Of a DNA stretch of 64,000 bases, positions 26,767 to 37,002 are shown piece by piece (the stretch's first letter is position 1; each line of letters begins with the position of its first letter). The notes beneath the pieces are model-generated. The model was not told the origin of the DNA. It saw only the letters and a list, made by a program, of their open reading frames with translations, and did not search any database. The stretch is from contig JBEEOW010000014.1 of assembly GCA_041191405.1 (NCBI GenBank), positions 1 through 64,000 of the forward strand. Direction: 5' to 3'. Source of the stretch: JBEEOW01 sp041191405. Its GTDB lineage: Bacteria; Bacteroidota; Bacteroidia; Cytophagales; UBA9547. A program made the translations under genes and the position numbers.

Positions 26767-28020
26767 TTTATAAAGAATAATATTTTGTTTAGCTTTATTT
26801 AAACATTCTAGTTCATCTTTATTTTTTTTGTTTGCATATTTTTTTATTTTTTCACAGCATTCTATTGCTTTATCGTAATCATTTTTAATGCTTTCAAGGG
26901 TAGCTAATCTATCTAAAGCATAAATGTAATATCCATAAGTTTCATTTAACTTTTCACAGGTTTCTATATGGAGCTTGTAAAATTTGGCACTGTTTTCAAA
27001 ATCAGCAAAATGTGATTCATAATAATTCCCTAAATACCAACTCGAATATCTGATAGCATAATCATTATATCCAAACATTTTATTATTGTATTTGGCAATA
27101 ATTTCTTTGCTTACCTTTTCAAGCAAAGTGCCATATTTGTTGTTATCATTTAATTCGTACAAACTTTTAGCATACATTCTATGAAAATATGCATTATCTG
27201 GATAGGTTTCGTGTAAATATTTAATTGTTTTTAACGCAAGTACTTTATTTGCTCTTCTCGCTGAATCAGATGGAGCGTGGTCAGGTGCATATTTACTATA
27301 AATTTCGTATAGATAATATTGTGCTTCAGTTCTGGTATAAAATGCATTTAAAGCAACGGTGTTTAATTGTTTGAGAGCAAGCTTCTCATCTCCATGACTA
27401 AATGCCCACATTACAGTTTTCATAAATGGTTTTGCTTCAGGAATCCATTCTCTGAAATAATTATACAAAGCAACGCCAAATAAAAACTCAGGACTTAATT
27501 CTGTGTTTTTAACATCTAAATTTAAGAAATGATATGCTTTTGCTGCTGCAAATGTAGCTTTAGGGTACTCATTTCTTTTCTCATAAATTCTACCTTTAAA
27601 ACCATAAGCAGCTGCTAAAAAAAAGTTTGCTTCTTCGTTTTCATCCTCTTTTTCTTTTAATTTTTCAGAAAATGTAATAGAAGAATCCATGTATTGAAAA
27701 AATAAATTATCAAATGAGCGGTTATTATCGTCAGGAACCATTCTCCAATATTGACTTAATCCTAATAAAAAATAAGCCAAAGGATGTTTAGGGTATTGAT
27801 TTTTAATTACTTTAAAAGCTGAGTCAGCTTTTTCAAATTTAAAATTGTATAAATTATTAATTGCATCATTTGCTTCTAATTGTACATCAGGGTTTAACAG
27901 CAACCAATCAGGTGTTTTATTAGCATCTTGTGCGTTTATTGTAAATGAAATTGCTGATAAAAAGGCAATTACTATTAAATACAAGTTCTTATTCAAAAGG
28001 TTCATAACTCGGAATTTCAT
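26740..28020 (-). CDS. Exported TPR-containing protein, unknown
   Basis: A protein of about 426 residues with a signal peptide (ending TINAQ) and several TPR-like helix pairs, for example HPLAYFLLGLSQYWRM, AAAYGFKGRIYEKRNEYPKA and YFHRMYAKSLYELND. Such proteins usually scaffold other proteins in the periplasm. I place the start at ATG 28020. An upstream TTG (28032) lies in a TAAATTTG promoter-like box (28030-28037), and an internal ATG at 28005 is also possible. No enzyme motif was seen. Confidence 0.75.
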   Translation of the reverse strand: MKFRVMNLLNKNLYLIVIAFLSAISFTINAQDANKTPDWLLLNPDVQLEANDAINNLYNFKFEKADSAFKVIKNQYPKHPLAYFLLGLSQYWRMVPDDNNRSFDNLFFQYMDSSITFSEKLKEKEDENEEANFFLAAAYGFKGRIYEKRNEYPKATFAAAKAYHFLNLDVKNTELSPEFLFGVALYNYFREWIPEAKPFMKTVMWAFSHGDEKLALKQLNTVALNAFYTRTEAQYYLYEIYSKYAPDHAPSDSARRANKVLALKTIKYLHETYPDNAYFHRMYAKSLYELNDNNKYGTLLEKVSKEIIAKYNNKMFGYNDYAIRYSSWYLGNYYESHFADFENSAKFYKLHIETCEKLNETYGYYIYALDRLATLESIKNDYDKAIECCEKIKKYANKKNKDELECLNKAKQNIILYKKKKAELKK

Positions 28021-28091
28021 TTTGATATACAAATTTAACTTTATTTGTTAATTAAGAATTGATTTATCCAAAAATGTAAATAAATTTAAGG

Positions 28092-29012
28092 ATGAATTAT
28101 TCTCTTTTAAAACAAATTTGTAGTATTCTTTCGCCCTCTGGCAATGAAGGAGCTAAAAAAGCATTCTTAATAAACTATATCAATGAAAATAAACACCTTT
28201 GGAGTGTTGAATTTCAAATAATTGATGGTGAGGAGTTTCAAGATAGTTTTTTGTTAGTTTTTGGAAAACCAAGAACTGCTATTTTTGCTCATTTAGATAC
28301 AATAGGTTTTACGGTAAGATACGATAATAAGTTAGTTCCTATTGGAGGGCCTGAAGTAGAAACTGGTTTTGAATTAGTTGGAAGAGATAGTAAAGGAGAA
28401 ATTGAAACCAAAATGGTTTATGATGAAGAAACGCATTATTTAACTATTGATTTTAATCGTCCAATTGATAGGGGAACTGAATTGGTTTTTAAATGCAATT
28501 TTAGAGAAACAGATGAGTATGTTCAATCATGTTATTTGGATAATAGTTTGGGTATTTTAAATGCGCTTGAAGTAGCCAAAACATTGAAAGATGGTGTGAT
28601 TTGTTTTAGTTGTTTTGAGGAAACTGGTGGAGGTTCAGTGCCATTTTTAGCAAAGTATATTTATGAAAATTATAAAATAAAACATGCCTTAATTTCTGAT
28701 ATTACTTGGCTTACCGAGGGGGTAATTGGTAATGAAGGAGTTGTGGTTTCTATGAGAGATAAAAATATTCCTCGAAGAAGTTTTATTGATAAGATTATTT
28801 CTTTGACAGAAGAATCTGGAATTCCTTTTCAATTAGAAGTGGAAGCAAGTGGAAGCAGCGATGGGAGAGAAGTGCATCATTCTCCATATCCAATTGATTG
28901 GGTTTTTATTGGGGCTGGCGAAGAAAATGTGCATTCTCCAAATGAAAAAGTATTCAAAAAAGATTTTGAGGGAATGGTGAATTTATATAAATATTTAATG
29001 GAAAAACTTTAG
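28092..29012 (+). CDS. M42/M20-like zinc aminopeptidase
   Basis: A 306-residue co-catalytic metallopeptidase-fold protein. Metal-ligand motifs appear in order: AHLDTIGFTV (His, Asp), YLDNSLGI (bridging Asp), FEETGGGS (catalytic and metal Glu), ISDITW (Asp) and ENVHSPNEKV (His). The opening SPSGNEG is typical of M42 peptidases. The substrate is unknown. It is shorter than the usual 340-360 residues, as the insert domain is small. Cytosolic, monocistronic. Confidence 0.82.
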   Translation: MNYSLLKQICSILSPSGNEGAKKAFLINYINENKHLWSVEFQIIDGEEFQDSFLLVFGKPRTAIFAHLDTIGFTVRYDNKLVPIGGPEVETGFELVGRDSKGEIETKMVYDEETHYLTIDFNRPIDRGTELVFKCNFRETDEYVQSCYLDNSLGILNALEVAKTLKDGVICFSCFEETGGGSVPFLAKYIYENYKIKHALISDITWLTEGVIGNEGVVVSMRDKNIPRRSFIDKIISLTEESGIPFQLEVEASGSSDGREVHHSPYPIDWVFIGAGEENVHSPNEKVFKKDFEGMVNLYKYLMEKL

Positions 29013-29151
29013 ATAATTAATAATTAGTTATTAAGAATTAATAGGTTTAAATAGTTGATTATGATGTGTTTAATTTTAATCTTTAAGTTCTTTGAAAAGT
29101 CATTATTCAATAGTCAAAATCTTAATTATTAATTCTTAATTATTAATTATC
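29012..29151. repeat. AT-rich imperfect inverted repeat between peptidase and parE
   Basis: The left arm (29012-29042, GATAATTAATAAT then TAGTT then ATTAAGAATTAATA) is the complement of the right arm (29127-29151), except that TAGTT is missing on the right. About 85 bases separate them. It could be a degenerate MITE or just low-complexity sequence. Confidence 0.4.
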
Positions 29152-29201
29152 TCCGATTATTAATTATCTTAGAGTCCTCAAATTTAATACAAAACAGAAT
29201 T

Positions 29202-31070
29202 ATGGCTGAAGTTACACCTGTTGAATATAACGACGATAGTATTAGGTCGCTTGATTGGCGTGAACATATTAGGTTACGACCTGGTATGTACATAGGTAAA
29301 TTGGGCGATGGTTCTGCTTACGACGATGGTGTTTATGTGCTTGTAAAAGAGGTGATTGATAACTCTATTGATGAGCACATGATGGGTAATGGCAAGCTTA
29401 TCGAAGTGAAAATTAATGACCATAAAGTTGAAATTAGAGATTATGGTCGTGGTATTCCTTTGGGAAAAGTGATAGATTGTGTTTCTAAAATTAACACTGG
29501 AGGTAAATACGATTCGGGTGCATTTCAAAAATCAGTAGGTTTAAATGGTGTCGGTACTAAAGCTTGTAATGCTTTGTCAACCTATTTTAAAGTGCAATCT
29601 TTTAGGGATGGTAGAACCAAAAAAGCTGAATTTGAAAAAGGAATATTAGTAAAAGATCATCCAGAACAAGACACTACTGAAAGAAATGGTACTTTGGTAT
29701 CGTTTATTCCTGATGATACAATTTTTAAAAATTATAAATACATTCCTGAGTTTTTAATAAATCAGGTTTGGTTTTATGCCTATTTAAATGCCGGTTTAAC
29801 AATCAATTTTAATGGTAAAAAATACCATTCACAAAACGGATTGTTAGATTTATTGGCTTCAAAAGTAGATGCTGAAAGTTTACGTTACCCAATTATTCAT
29901 TTAAAAGGTACTGATATTGAACTTGCTTTTACACATTGCAATCAATATGGTGAGGAATATTATTCATTTGTAAACGGACAATACACTACCCAAGGCGGTA
30001 CGCATTTAGCAGCATTTAGAGAAGCTTTAGTTAAAACTGTAAGAGAGTTTTACAAAAAAGATTTTGATGCAACAGATGTTCGTGCCTCAATTGTTGGGGC
30101 TATTGCAGTTCGTGTACAAGAGCCTGTTTTTGAGTCACAAACTAAAACGAAGTTAGGTTCATTAAATGTTGCACCTGATGGACCAACCATGCGAACTTTT
30201 GTAAATGATTTTGTTAAGAAACATCTTGATGATTATTTACATAAAAACCCAACGGTTGCAGATGCAATTCTGAAAAGAATTTTACAATCAGAGCGTGAAC
30301 GTAAAGATATTGCTGGTATTAAAAAATTGGCAAATGAACGTGCGAAAAAAGCAAATCTTCACAATAAAAAACTAAGAGATTGTAGAACTCATTTTTCTGA
30401 TGAAAAAGACGACAAGCGTTTTGATACTTCAATTTTTATTACCGAGGGAGATTCTGCAAGTGGTTCAATTACTAAATCAAGAAATGTAAATACGCAAGCT
30501 GTATTCAGTTTGAGAGGTAAGCCATTGAATTGCTTTGGGTTAACTAAAAAAGTAGTGTATGAAAATGAAGAGTTTAACTTACTTCAACATGCACTTGATA
30601 TTGAAGATGGAATAGATAATTTGAGGTTTAATAGAATAATTATAGCTACCGATGCCGATGTGGACGGAATGCATATTCGTTTATTAATTCTTACATTCTT
30701 TTTACAGTTTTTCCCTGATTTGGTACGTCGTGGACATGTGTATGTGCTTGAAACACCATTGTTTAGGGTAAGGAATAAGAAAGAAACTATCTATTGTTAT
30801 TCAGACGAAGAACGTCAGAAAGCGATTGCAAAACTTGGAACAAAACCTGAAATAACTCGATTTAAAGGTTTGGGTGAGATTTCTCCTGATGAGTTTGGTA
30901 ATTTTATTGGTGAAAATATTAGATTACAGCCAGTTGTAATGCAAAAAGATATGTCAATAACGAAATTGTTGAATTATTTTATGGGTAAAAATACTCCTGA
31001 ACGACAAGGTTTTATTATTGACAATTTGAAAGTTGAAAAAGATGTTGAAGAAAAATTATTAGCTGTTTAG
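29202..31070 (+). CDS. parE: DNA topoisomerase IV subunit B
   Basis: ATPase subunit of the type IIA topoisomerase that unlinks daughter chromosomes. The 622-residue protein has the GHKL ATPase region (VLVKEVIDNSIDEH, IRDYGRGIPLG, GLNGVGTKACNAL). A transducer domain and a TOPRIM domain follow (FITEGDSASGS near residue 415, ATDADVDGMHIR near 483), then RFKGLGEISPDEF. The length and lack of a gyrB-type insert favour ParE over GyrB. No parC follows. A hairpin overlaps its stop codon. Confidence 0.93.
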   Translation: MAEVTPVEYNDDSIRSLDWREHIRLRPGMYIGKLGDGSAYDDGVYVLVKEVIDNSIDEHMMGNGKLIEVKINDHKVEIRDYGRGIPLGKVIDCVSKINTGGKYDSGAFQKSVGLNGVGTKACNALSTYFKVQSFRDGRTKKAEFEKGILVKDHPEQDTTERNGTLVSFIPDDTIFKNYKYIPEFLINQVWFYAYLNAGLTINFNGKKYHSQNGLLDLLASKVDAESLRYPIIHLKGTDIELAFTHCNQYGEEYYSFVNGQYTTQGGTHLAAFREALVKTVREFYKKDFDATDVRASIVGAIAVRVQEPVFESQTKTKLGSLNVAPDGPTMRTFVNDFVKKHLDDYLHKNPTVADAILKRILQSERERKDIAGIKKLANERAKKANLHNKKLRDCRTHFSDEKDDKRFDTSIFITEGDSASGSITKSRNVNTQAVFSLRGKPLNCFGLTKKVVYENEEFNLLQHALDIEDGIDNLRFNRIIIATDADVDGMHIRLLILTFFLQFFPDLVRRGHVYVLETPLFRVRNKKETIYCYSDEERQKAIAKLGTKPEITRFKGLGEISPDEFGNFIGENIRLQPVVMQKDMSITKLLNYFMGKNTPERQGFIIDNLKVEKDVEEKLLAV

Positions 31071-31084
31071 CTAATAATTTTTCA
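31051..31084 (+). terminator. Terminator overlapping the parE stop codon
   Basis: Perfect 14-bp stem AAAAATTATTAGCT / AGCTAATAATTTTT with loop GTTT. The parE stop (31068-31070) falls at the loop edge. The stem has few G-C pairs, so its strength is uncertain. Confidence 0.6.
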
Positions 31085-31258
31085 CTCAATTTTTATAAAT
31101 TCAAACATTTTATTGCATTTTTTAATTTAATTGAAAATTACTTCACCATTAATTAATTCTTTTTTTTTAATATTAAAGAGTGTTGTTAGTCAATTAATTA
31201 TAATTTTATCTGTGGAATTCTTTTTCTTTTTTTATATTTGTTTATATTCTTTTAAATT

Positions 31259-31624
31259 ATGAAACGAACATTGGTTATCGGTGCAAGCACAAATCCTGAA
31301 AGATATTCATTTAAAGCTGCAAATCTGTTATTGAAACATGGTCACGAAGTGGAACTTTACGGGATTAAGAATGGAGAAATTTTGGGGAACAAATTTATTA
31401 CTGATTTAACAGTATTACCCAAAAATGAAATTGACACTGTAACTTTATATGTTGGCCCCCAAAATCAAGAACAGTGGACTGATTTTATTTTAAAGGTTAA
31501 TCCTAAAAGAATTATATTTAACCCAGGAACTGAAAATGTTGATTTGTGGAATATTGCATCGAAAGCTGGAATTTTCTGCGAAGAGGCTTGTACTTTAGTG
31601 TTACTGAATTCAAACCAATATTAA
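31259..31624 (+). CDS. CoA-binding domain protein (YccU-like)
   Basis: A 121-residue single Rossmann-fold CoA_binding_2 protein: VIGASTNPERYSFKAANLL at the N-terminus, a middle VTLYVGPQNQEQW and the C-terminal GIFCEEACTLVLL. These match the YccU family, whose cellular role is not well known. A TATATTTG box (31233-31240) lies just upstream but without a clear -33 box. It ends 2 bases before the giant exported protein begins. Confidence 0.88.
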   Translation: MKRTLVIGASTNPERYSFKAANLLLKHGHEVELYGIKNGEILGNKFITDLTVLPKNEIDTVTLYVGPQNQEQWTDFILKVNPKRIIFNPGTENVDLWNIASKAGIFCEEACTLVLLNSNQY

Positions 31625-31626
31625 CA

Positions 31627-34600
31627 ATGAGAAAAATTTTACTTTCAATTTTTATTTTTTGTGCAAGCTTTATATCTGTTAAGGCACAAAACTATTGTAT
31701 ACCTGTTTATCAAACTGGTTGTAGTTCAATGTATATTGATGGTATTCAACTTGATTCAATTAATACAAATTATGTTGTACTTGCATCATATCCAATAAAT
31801 ACTGGAACAGGCTGTAATTCAGGTAATATTAGTGGATATTCAGCAACAAACAGTGGTACGCTAAAAATCTTTGCTGGTAGTTGGTATAAATTATCAGTTT
31901 CAACTCAAATAGGTTATTTAGGTGCAGTAGGTGTATTTATTGATTTTAATGGTGATGGTGTATTTAATCCGTCAAATGAATTAATTCAATCAGCTAATTA
32001 TAATTCAAGTGGTTTTCAACCAACGCAAATTTATTTTGCAGTGCCAAGTTACGCCAAAGCAGGAAAAACTAAAATGAGAGTTGTTACTTATGGAGGAGGT
32101 AATTATAATAGTATAACAGATCCTTGTTTTGATAAAACAATAAACTATGGTGAAGCCGAAGATTATGAAGTAAACATTGTTGTTCCTCCTAAAACTTTGA
32201 AATCTGTAATTGTAAATCCTCAATCTATAGATCATGTTTATCAGAAATCTGAAAGTAATAATGTGTTGACTTTTAATGTTGAAACAGAGGGAGTTGAAGG
32301 TGATTTGTTTGTTAATAAAGTAAGTTTTGTTGCAGATAATATTGATTCAGTTTTATTTCAAGAATTAAATTATTGGGAAAATGGTTTTTATCAATATCTA
32401 CCTGGCTTGGATTATATAAAAACTGCAAAAGGCTTTGATATTATTTTTTTAAATCCTAAAAAGTTAAATTCTGGAACTAATTACTTTGCTTTATACTACA
32501 ACTTTCTTCCTTCGCCCAAACGTGTTAGTGCTAGAGTATCACTTGATGTTATGCTAACTGATATTGAAGTGGATAACATCAGTAGAAAATCATTGATAAC
32601 ACCTCAAAAAAATATAATTCAATTAGTTCCAAAACTTCCTATTTTTAATTCAAGTTTTTGTTTTGGAACTTCATTGGTTCAAAATTTTAATATTGGACAA
32701 ATGTCTGATAGTTATAATTCTAGAACAACAGACTGTAATGCAACAATTTCATCTCTTTACTCACCTAGTGCAGTTTTGGGAACCACAGTTAATTCAGTAT
32801 TAAAGCTGAACAAACCTGGATATAATGCTGCAATGTTTTTTGATTGGGATGGAGATTTGCAATTTAACTCAATTAACGAATTTTTGGATTTAGGCGAAAT
32901 AGATTCTGTAAAAGCAACTACATCTTATATTCAAATCCCCAAAGTATTAGCAGATTCAAATATTTTTGTACGCTTGTTAGTAACTAAAGAAAAAATTACA
33001 AAAGAATCAGCAACTGGAGATTTTACATTTTCTTCATTTCAAGGTGAATCAAGAGATTATTTTCTAAGAGTAAAACAGCCTACAAAACCAACAAACTTTA
33101 TTGAAAGCGTTCAATATTACCAATTTGATTCATTATTAGTTGTAAAGGGAGATTCTAATGTAAATGCAATGACAATTGTTGTTAATGCTGATACTGCTTC
33201 AGTAATCAATTTAGCTACACAAAGTTTTAAAATAAATACTGGTAATACACCTTTGGGTACTATTTCGAAAGCTAAATTGTGGTACGGAGGTGCTTTAAAT
33301 GGAATTTCTTTAGCCAAACAAATTGGAACTACTGTTATCAATCCTAACGGAACATTCTCATTTGACATTCCTATAAAAATTGCTTCAGGAAAAAACTATT
33401 TTTTTGTTACTTATGATATCAGTAATAGTGCCGCATTTAATACTATAGTAGAAGCCAATTTAGATAATATTAGTTTTGATAATGGAAATAATGTATCTGC
33501 TAAATTAGATTCAATTTTTACCATAGGTCAAATTAAGGTAGTTGAATATATTAGATTAACCAATGGGGTAATTTCCTCAGGTTGTGATATTTTGTTTACT
33601 GATAATGGAGGTAAATCAGGTACATTTAAAGGGAAAGGTACTCAAATACATGAATTTAAAGCATCAGGTATTAATAATACACTTAAACTTAAAATTAATA
33701 ATCTGGATTTAGGTTATTTAGGTGATGATGGTAGACTTTTCGAAGATACATTATTTGTTTATGATGGCTTAGGGGCAACTAAAACATTAGCAAAGGCAAT
33801 AACTCAAAGTGTATTTTGGTTTGAATTAGGGGGTAATTATGAATTTACTTCTACTTCAGGAAATTTAACTTTTGAATTTAAGTCTGATACAAATAGTACA
33901 AAACATGGATGGGAATCCTTTATAAAGTGTGTGTATAATTGTTCTAAATTTCCCATTACAACTAATTTTACTGTTGATTCAGTTTTGTGTGTTAATGAAA
34001 AATCGAAGGTTTTCTTTGAAATTTTAACAAGTAAAACAGCTAAGTATAAAGTTTCATATTTTGATTGGAATACTTTTAATCAAGTAAATATTGATGTTGT
34101 AAAAGATACATTTTCCTTACATTTAACAACAAAAGGTCAATCTCCAAATATAAAAATCACAAACGAAAATAATTGTAGTATTCAACCTGCAGTTATTTTA
34201 CCAAGAAAATCAGTAGACTTTAACTTATACTATGATGATTATTCAAGAGACCCTTCATGTAAAATTGCTAATGATGGGTTTTATAACTACTATGTAAGTT
34301 CTTCTAATTCAAATGCATTGTTTTCAGTAAATTGGAAATCTATTAATTCAGGAAAAGAAATTGGAGCCAAACAAGGAGTAAAAGATGAGAATTATTTTAC
34401 TGTGAACAAACTTATGTATGATACTTTATATCAAGCAACATTTAGTAGTTCAGAGGGAGGTTGTATTGTAGAATATATTAATATTAAACCTGGTAGAACA
34501 GTTTACTATGATTCTACTACTTCGGTGCCACAATCGTACACACCTATTTCAGATGATACAGTTTTTGTTATAGGTCAAAAAGTGAATTCATTAGTTTCAG

Positions 34601-36942
34601 TTAAGTTTCTTGATTATTTCCCACGTTTAACCTCGGGTGTTAAAAATGATATTTATCCAGATTCAGCGAAATGGATTGTAAGGCCAATAAGCTTGAAAAA
34701 TACTATAAATAGCTCAACCGATAGTACCCAAGTTTCAAATTTTGAGTGGAATAGTAGTTTTTCGGGTAATTTAAACATAAGTGCTCAGTTGTATAAATCG
34801 GGTTGTAAAGGTCCAATTTCTGAACCTTTGAATTTTAAAATTTATCCCAATATAGTAGTAGATAAAGATTCTTTGGTTAATTATAATCCTAAAGATAGTT
34901 CAATATTTGATTTACAATTAAAAGGTAGTCAGCCTTTTGTAATAAACTTAAAAAACAATAAAGACAATACAGTTCAGGTATACAAAAAAATATCTTCAAA
35001 TACTTTAAACCTGAAATTACCAATAGGGGAATATGAAATTGTATCAATTACAGATTCTTTTGGCTTGGTAAATAATCTGAAATTGCCAATAAAAGTAGTT
35101 TCGGATACAATTTATAACCTAAACTACACTTTACTTTCTCCTCCTGCATGTGCAGGTAAAACTGCAAAAATTAAGTTTGATTCTAAAGGAGGTAAATCGC
35201 CTGTTATATACAAAGTTTATGATTTGTTAAATAATGAAATAGCTTCAGGTGATAGCGTATATCTATATGCAGGGCAATATGTAGTGAAAGCTACAGATGC
35301 TTCAGGATTTTTAAGTAAACCTGAAAATGTTTTTATAACAAATCCTTCAACGAATACATTGCCTTTACCTACCATTTCATCACCTGTATCACCATTTATA
35401 ACAAATGTTGATACATTAAGCTTAAAAGTAAAGGCAAATTTAAGTGTACCATTTACATATAAAAAGGTAATTTGGAGTATAACCCCTTCAAATATACTAA
35501 CAGCAAGCGATACCACTTTAGCGTCAATTTTAACTTTGAATAATTCATCATCAGGTAAATTTTATTTGAGAGCTAATATTGTAGATGATCAAAATTGTAT
35601 CAGTGATTCTTCAAACATAATTCTAATTCAAAGGCAAGCGAAAGCAAGTTTTACTTTTGCTGATACTTCATTATTTATAGGCGATTCAGTACAATTTGCT
35701 TTAAATTTCAAAGGAAGCTTGCCAGGTAAAATTAAATATCAAATTGGTAAAAATGAGCCTCTTATAAAAGAAATTATTAATCCAACTTCTTATTTTTCCG
35801 TTAAAAATGAAGGCCAGTTAACTATTTTAGGTTTGGTAGATATTGATAGTGTAAATGTAATTTTTGAACAACCAAAAATTAACTTTATCCTTGATACCAT
35901 TTCAAAAGTAGCTTTAACTGTTGATAGTATTACTTGTGCCAATAGTACAGGGTTTGCATCGGTTTCAGTATTGGGTGGAAAACCAGATTACACATTAACT
36001 GTGTATGATTTGAATGATGTAATAATTGGGAGTAATATTGGTATAAATCCAAAAATTGCTTTGCCTTTAGGAAATTATAAAGCTACTGTGAAAGATGCGA
36101 ACGGATTTTACATCAAAGATACTTTATATTTTGATATTAAAAATGGACAAAATCCTTACAGAAATTTAAAACCTATTTTCAAAATTAAACCAACAGACTC
36201 AATACCTGCTGGTACTTTGTCAAGTAATTTTGAGGTAGAATTACCTGGAGTTAATTCTGCGTTAAGCTATGAGTGGTATTATTCAAATAGCTTGAACTCA
36301 ATTTTAAATACAAATCAAAATGGAAGTCAAAATGTAATTTATTGGAAAAATAGGTTTTCAGGAGAAGTTGATTTCAAGGTAGTTGCAAGTGTTAACTCTT
36401 GTAAATCAGATACCGGATATTTTAAAATTAAAGTAAAACCAACGGTTAAAATTTCACAAAACTCTAATGGAGATGTTTTGGTTAAGTTCTATGGTACAAG
36501 TCCATTTAGAATTAATTATAATTTCGATAATACCAGTCAAGTCAATTTGGAATCAACTTCAGATTCTTCCATCATATTAATTCCTAAAGGAGCCTCTAAA
36601 TTGTTCGTAACTTTAGTTGCAGATGCAAATTTTAATTCAGGTTTTGGGGCTGAATTTGAAATATTGAATGATGGAGAAGTAGAGATATTTGAAGCATTTT
36701 CTCCAAATGGAGATAAATTAAACGAAACGTTTGTTGTTAAAAATTTACCAAGTATTCAAGCAAAATTTCAAGTTTTTGATAGAAATGGTTTTGTAGTTTA
36801 TAATAATTCAAATTACAAAAATGATTGGAATGGGAATGATAATAATGGAAATCCTGTTGCTGATGGTGTTTACTTTTTTGTTTTAATTTTAAATGATATT
36901 GATAAAACTAGATATAGCGGACCAATCGAAATTAGAAGATAG
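31627..36942 (+). CDS. Giant T9SS type B exported protein (GEVED, CUB-like, CTD)
   Basis: A 1771-residue secreted protein. The start is the ATG at 31627 (MRKILLSIFIFCASFISVKAQ, a clear signal peptide), not an upstream in-frame ATG inside the CoA-binding gene. Two GEVED-type modules are seen: FIDFNGDGVFNPSNE to YGEAEDYEV (about 100-185) and FFDWDGDLQFNSINEF to GESRDYFL (about 400-475). A CUB-like module with paired cysteines follows (about 640-780), then several Ig- or PKD-like beta repeats. The C-terminal end (about 1686-1771, FSPNGDKLNETF then GVYFFVLILND) is the gliding-motility-associated type B sorting domain. A surface adhesin is likely. Confidence 0.9.
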   Translation: MRKILLSIFIFCASFISVKAQNYCIPVYQTGCSSMYIDGIQLDSINTNYVVLASYPINTGTGCNSGNISGYSATNSGTLKIFAGSWYKLSVSTQIGYLGAVGVFIDFNGDGVFNPSNELIQSANYNSSGFQPTQIYFAVPSYAKAGKTKMRVVTYGGGNYNSITDPCFDKTINYGEAEDYEVNIVVPPKTLKSVIVNPQSIDHVYQKSESNNVLTFNVETEGVEGDLFVNKVSFVADNIDSVLFQELNYWENGFYQYLPGLDYIKTAKGFDIIFLNPKKLNSGTNYFALYYNFLPSPKRVSARVSLDVMLTDIEVDNISRKSLITPQKNIIQLVPKLPIFNSSFCFGTSLVQNFNIGQMSDSYNSRTTDCNATISSLYSPSAVLGTTVNSVLKLNKPGYNAAMFFDWDGDLQFNSINEFLDLGEIDSVKATTSYIQIPKVLADSNIFVRLLVTKEKITKESATGDFTFSSFQGESRDYFLRVKQPTKPTNFIESVQYYQFDSLLVVKGDSNVNAMTIVVNADTASVINLATQSFKINTGNTPLGTISKAKLWYGGALNGISLAKQIGTTVINPNGTFSFDIPIKIASGKNYFFVTYDISNSAAFNTIVEANLDNISFDNGNNVSAKLDSIFTIGQIKVVEYIRLTNGVISSGCDILFTDNGGKSGTFKGKGTQIHEFKASGINNTLKLKINNLDLGYLGDDGRLFEDTLFVYDGLGATKTLAKAITQSVFWFELGGNYEFTSTSGNLTFEFKSDTNSTKHGWESFIKCVYNCSKFPITTNFTVDSVLCVNEKSKVFFEILTSKTAKYKVSYFDWNTFNQVNIDVVKDTFSLHLTTKGQSPNIKITNENNCSIQPAVILPRKSVDFNLYYDDYSRDPSCKIANDGFYNYYVSSSNSNALFSVNWKSINSGKEIGAKQGVKDENYFTVNKLMYDTLYQATFSSSEGGCIVEYINIKPGRTVYYDSTTSVPQSYTPISDDTVFVIGQKVNSLVSVKFLDYFPRLTSGVKNDIYPDSAKWIVRPISLKNTINSSTDSTQVSNFEWNSSFSGNLNISAQLYKSGCKGPISEPLNFKIYPNIVVDKDSLVNYNPKDSSIFDLQLKGSQPFVINLKNNKDNTVQVYKKISSNTLNLKLPIGEYEIVSITDSFGLVNNLKLPIKVVSDTIYNLNYTLLSPPACAGKTAKIKFDSKGGKSPVIYKVYDLLNNEIASGDSVYLYAGQYVVKATDASGFLSKPENVFITNPSTNTLPLPTISSPVSPFITNVDTLSLKVKANLSVPFTYKKVIWSITPSNILTASDTTLASILTLNNSSSGKFYLRANIVDDQNCISDSSNIILIQRQAKASFTFADTSLFIGDSVQFALNFKGSLPGKIKYQIGKNEPLIKEIINPTSYFSVKNEGQLTILGLVDIDSVNVIFEQPKINFILDTISKVALTVDSITCANSTGFASVSVLGGKPDYTLTVYDLNDVIIGSNIGINPKIALPLGNYKATVKDANGFYIKDTLYFDIKNGQNPYRNLKPIFKIKPTDSIPAGTLSSNFEVELPGVNSALSYEWYYSNSLNSILNTNQNGSQNVIYWKNRFSGEVDFKVVASVNSCKSDTGYFKIKVKPTVKISQNSNGDVLVKFYGTSPFRINYNFDNTSQVNLESTSDSSIILIPKGASKLFVTLVADANFNSGFGAEFEILNDGEVEIFEAFSPNGDKLNETFVVKNLPSIQAKFQVFDRNGFVVYNNSNYKNDWNGNDNNGNPVADGVYFFVLILNDIDKTRYSGPIEIRR

Positions 36943-36954
36943 TTTGTTTTTTAG

Positions 36955-36994
36955 AGTTAAGAGTTAAGAATTTTTTTACTCTTAACTCTTAACT
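36955..36994. repeat. Inverted repeat after the giant T9SS gene
   Basis: A perfect 14-bp stem (36955-36968 with 36981-36994) built from two copies of AGTTAAG on each side. The T-run lies in the loop rather than after the stem, so it is not a classic terminator although it sits between convergent genes. Confidence 0.5.
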
Positions 36995-37002
36995 TTAAAA
37001 AA

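Noticed and set aside
31546..31626. Upstream extension of the giant T9SS gene
   Set aside because: It lies inside the CoA-binding gene and would hide the clear signal peptide that begins at 31627.
36955..36994. Inverted repeat considered as a terminator
   Set aside because: The T-run is in the loop and neither side has a T-tract after the stem, so it was listed as a repeat only.
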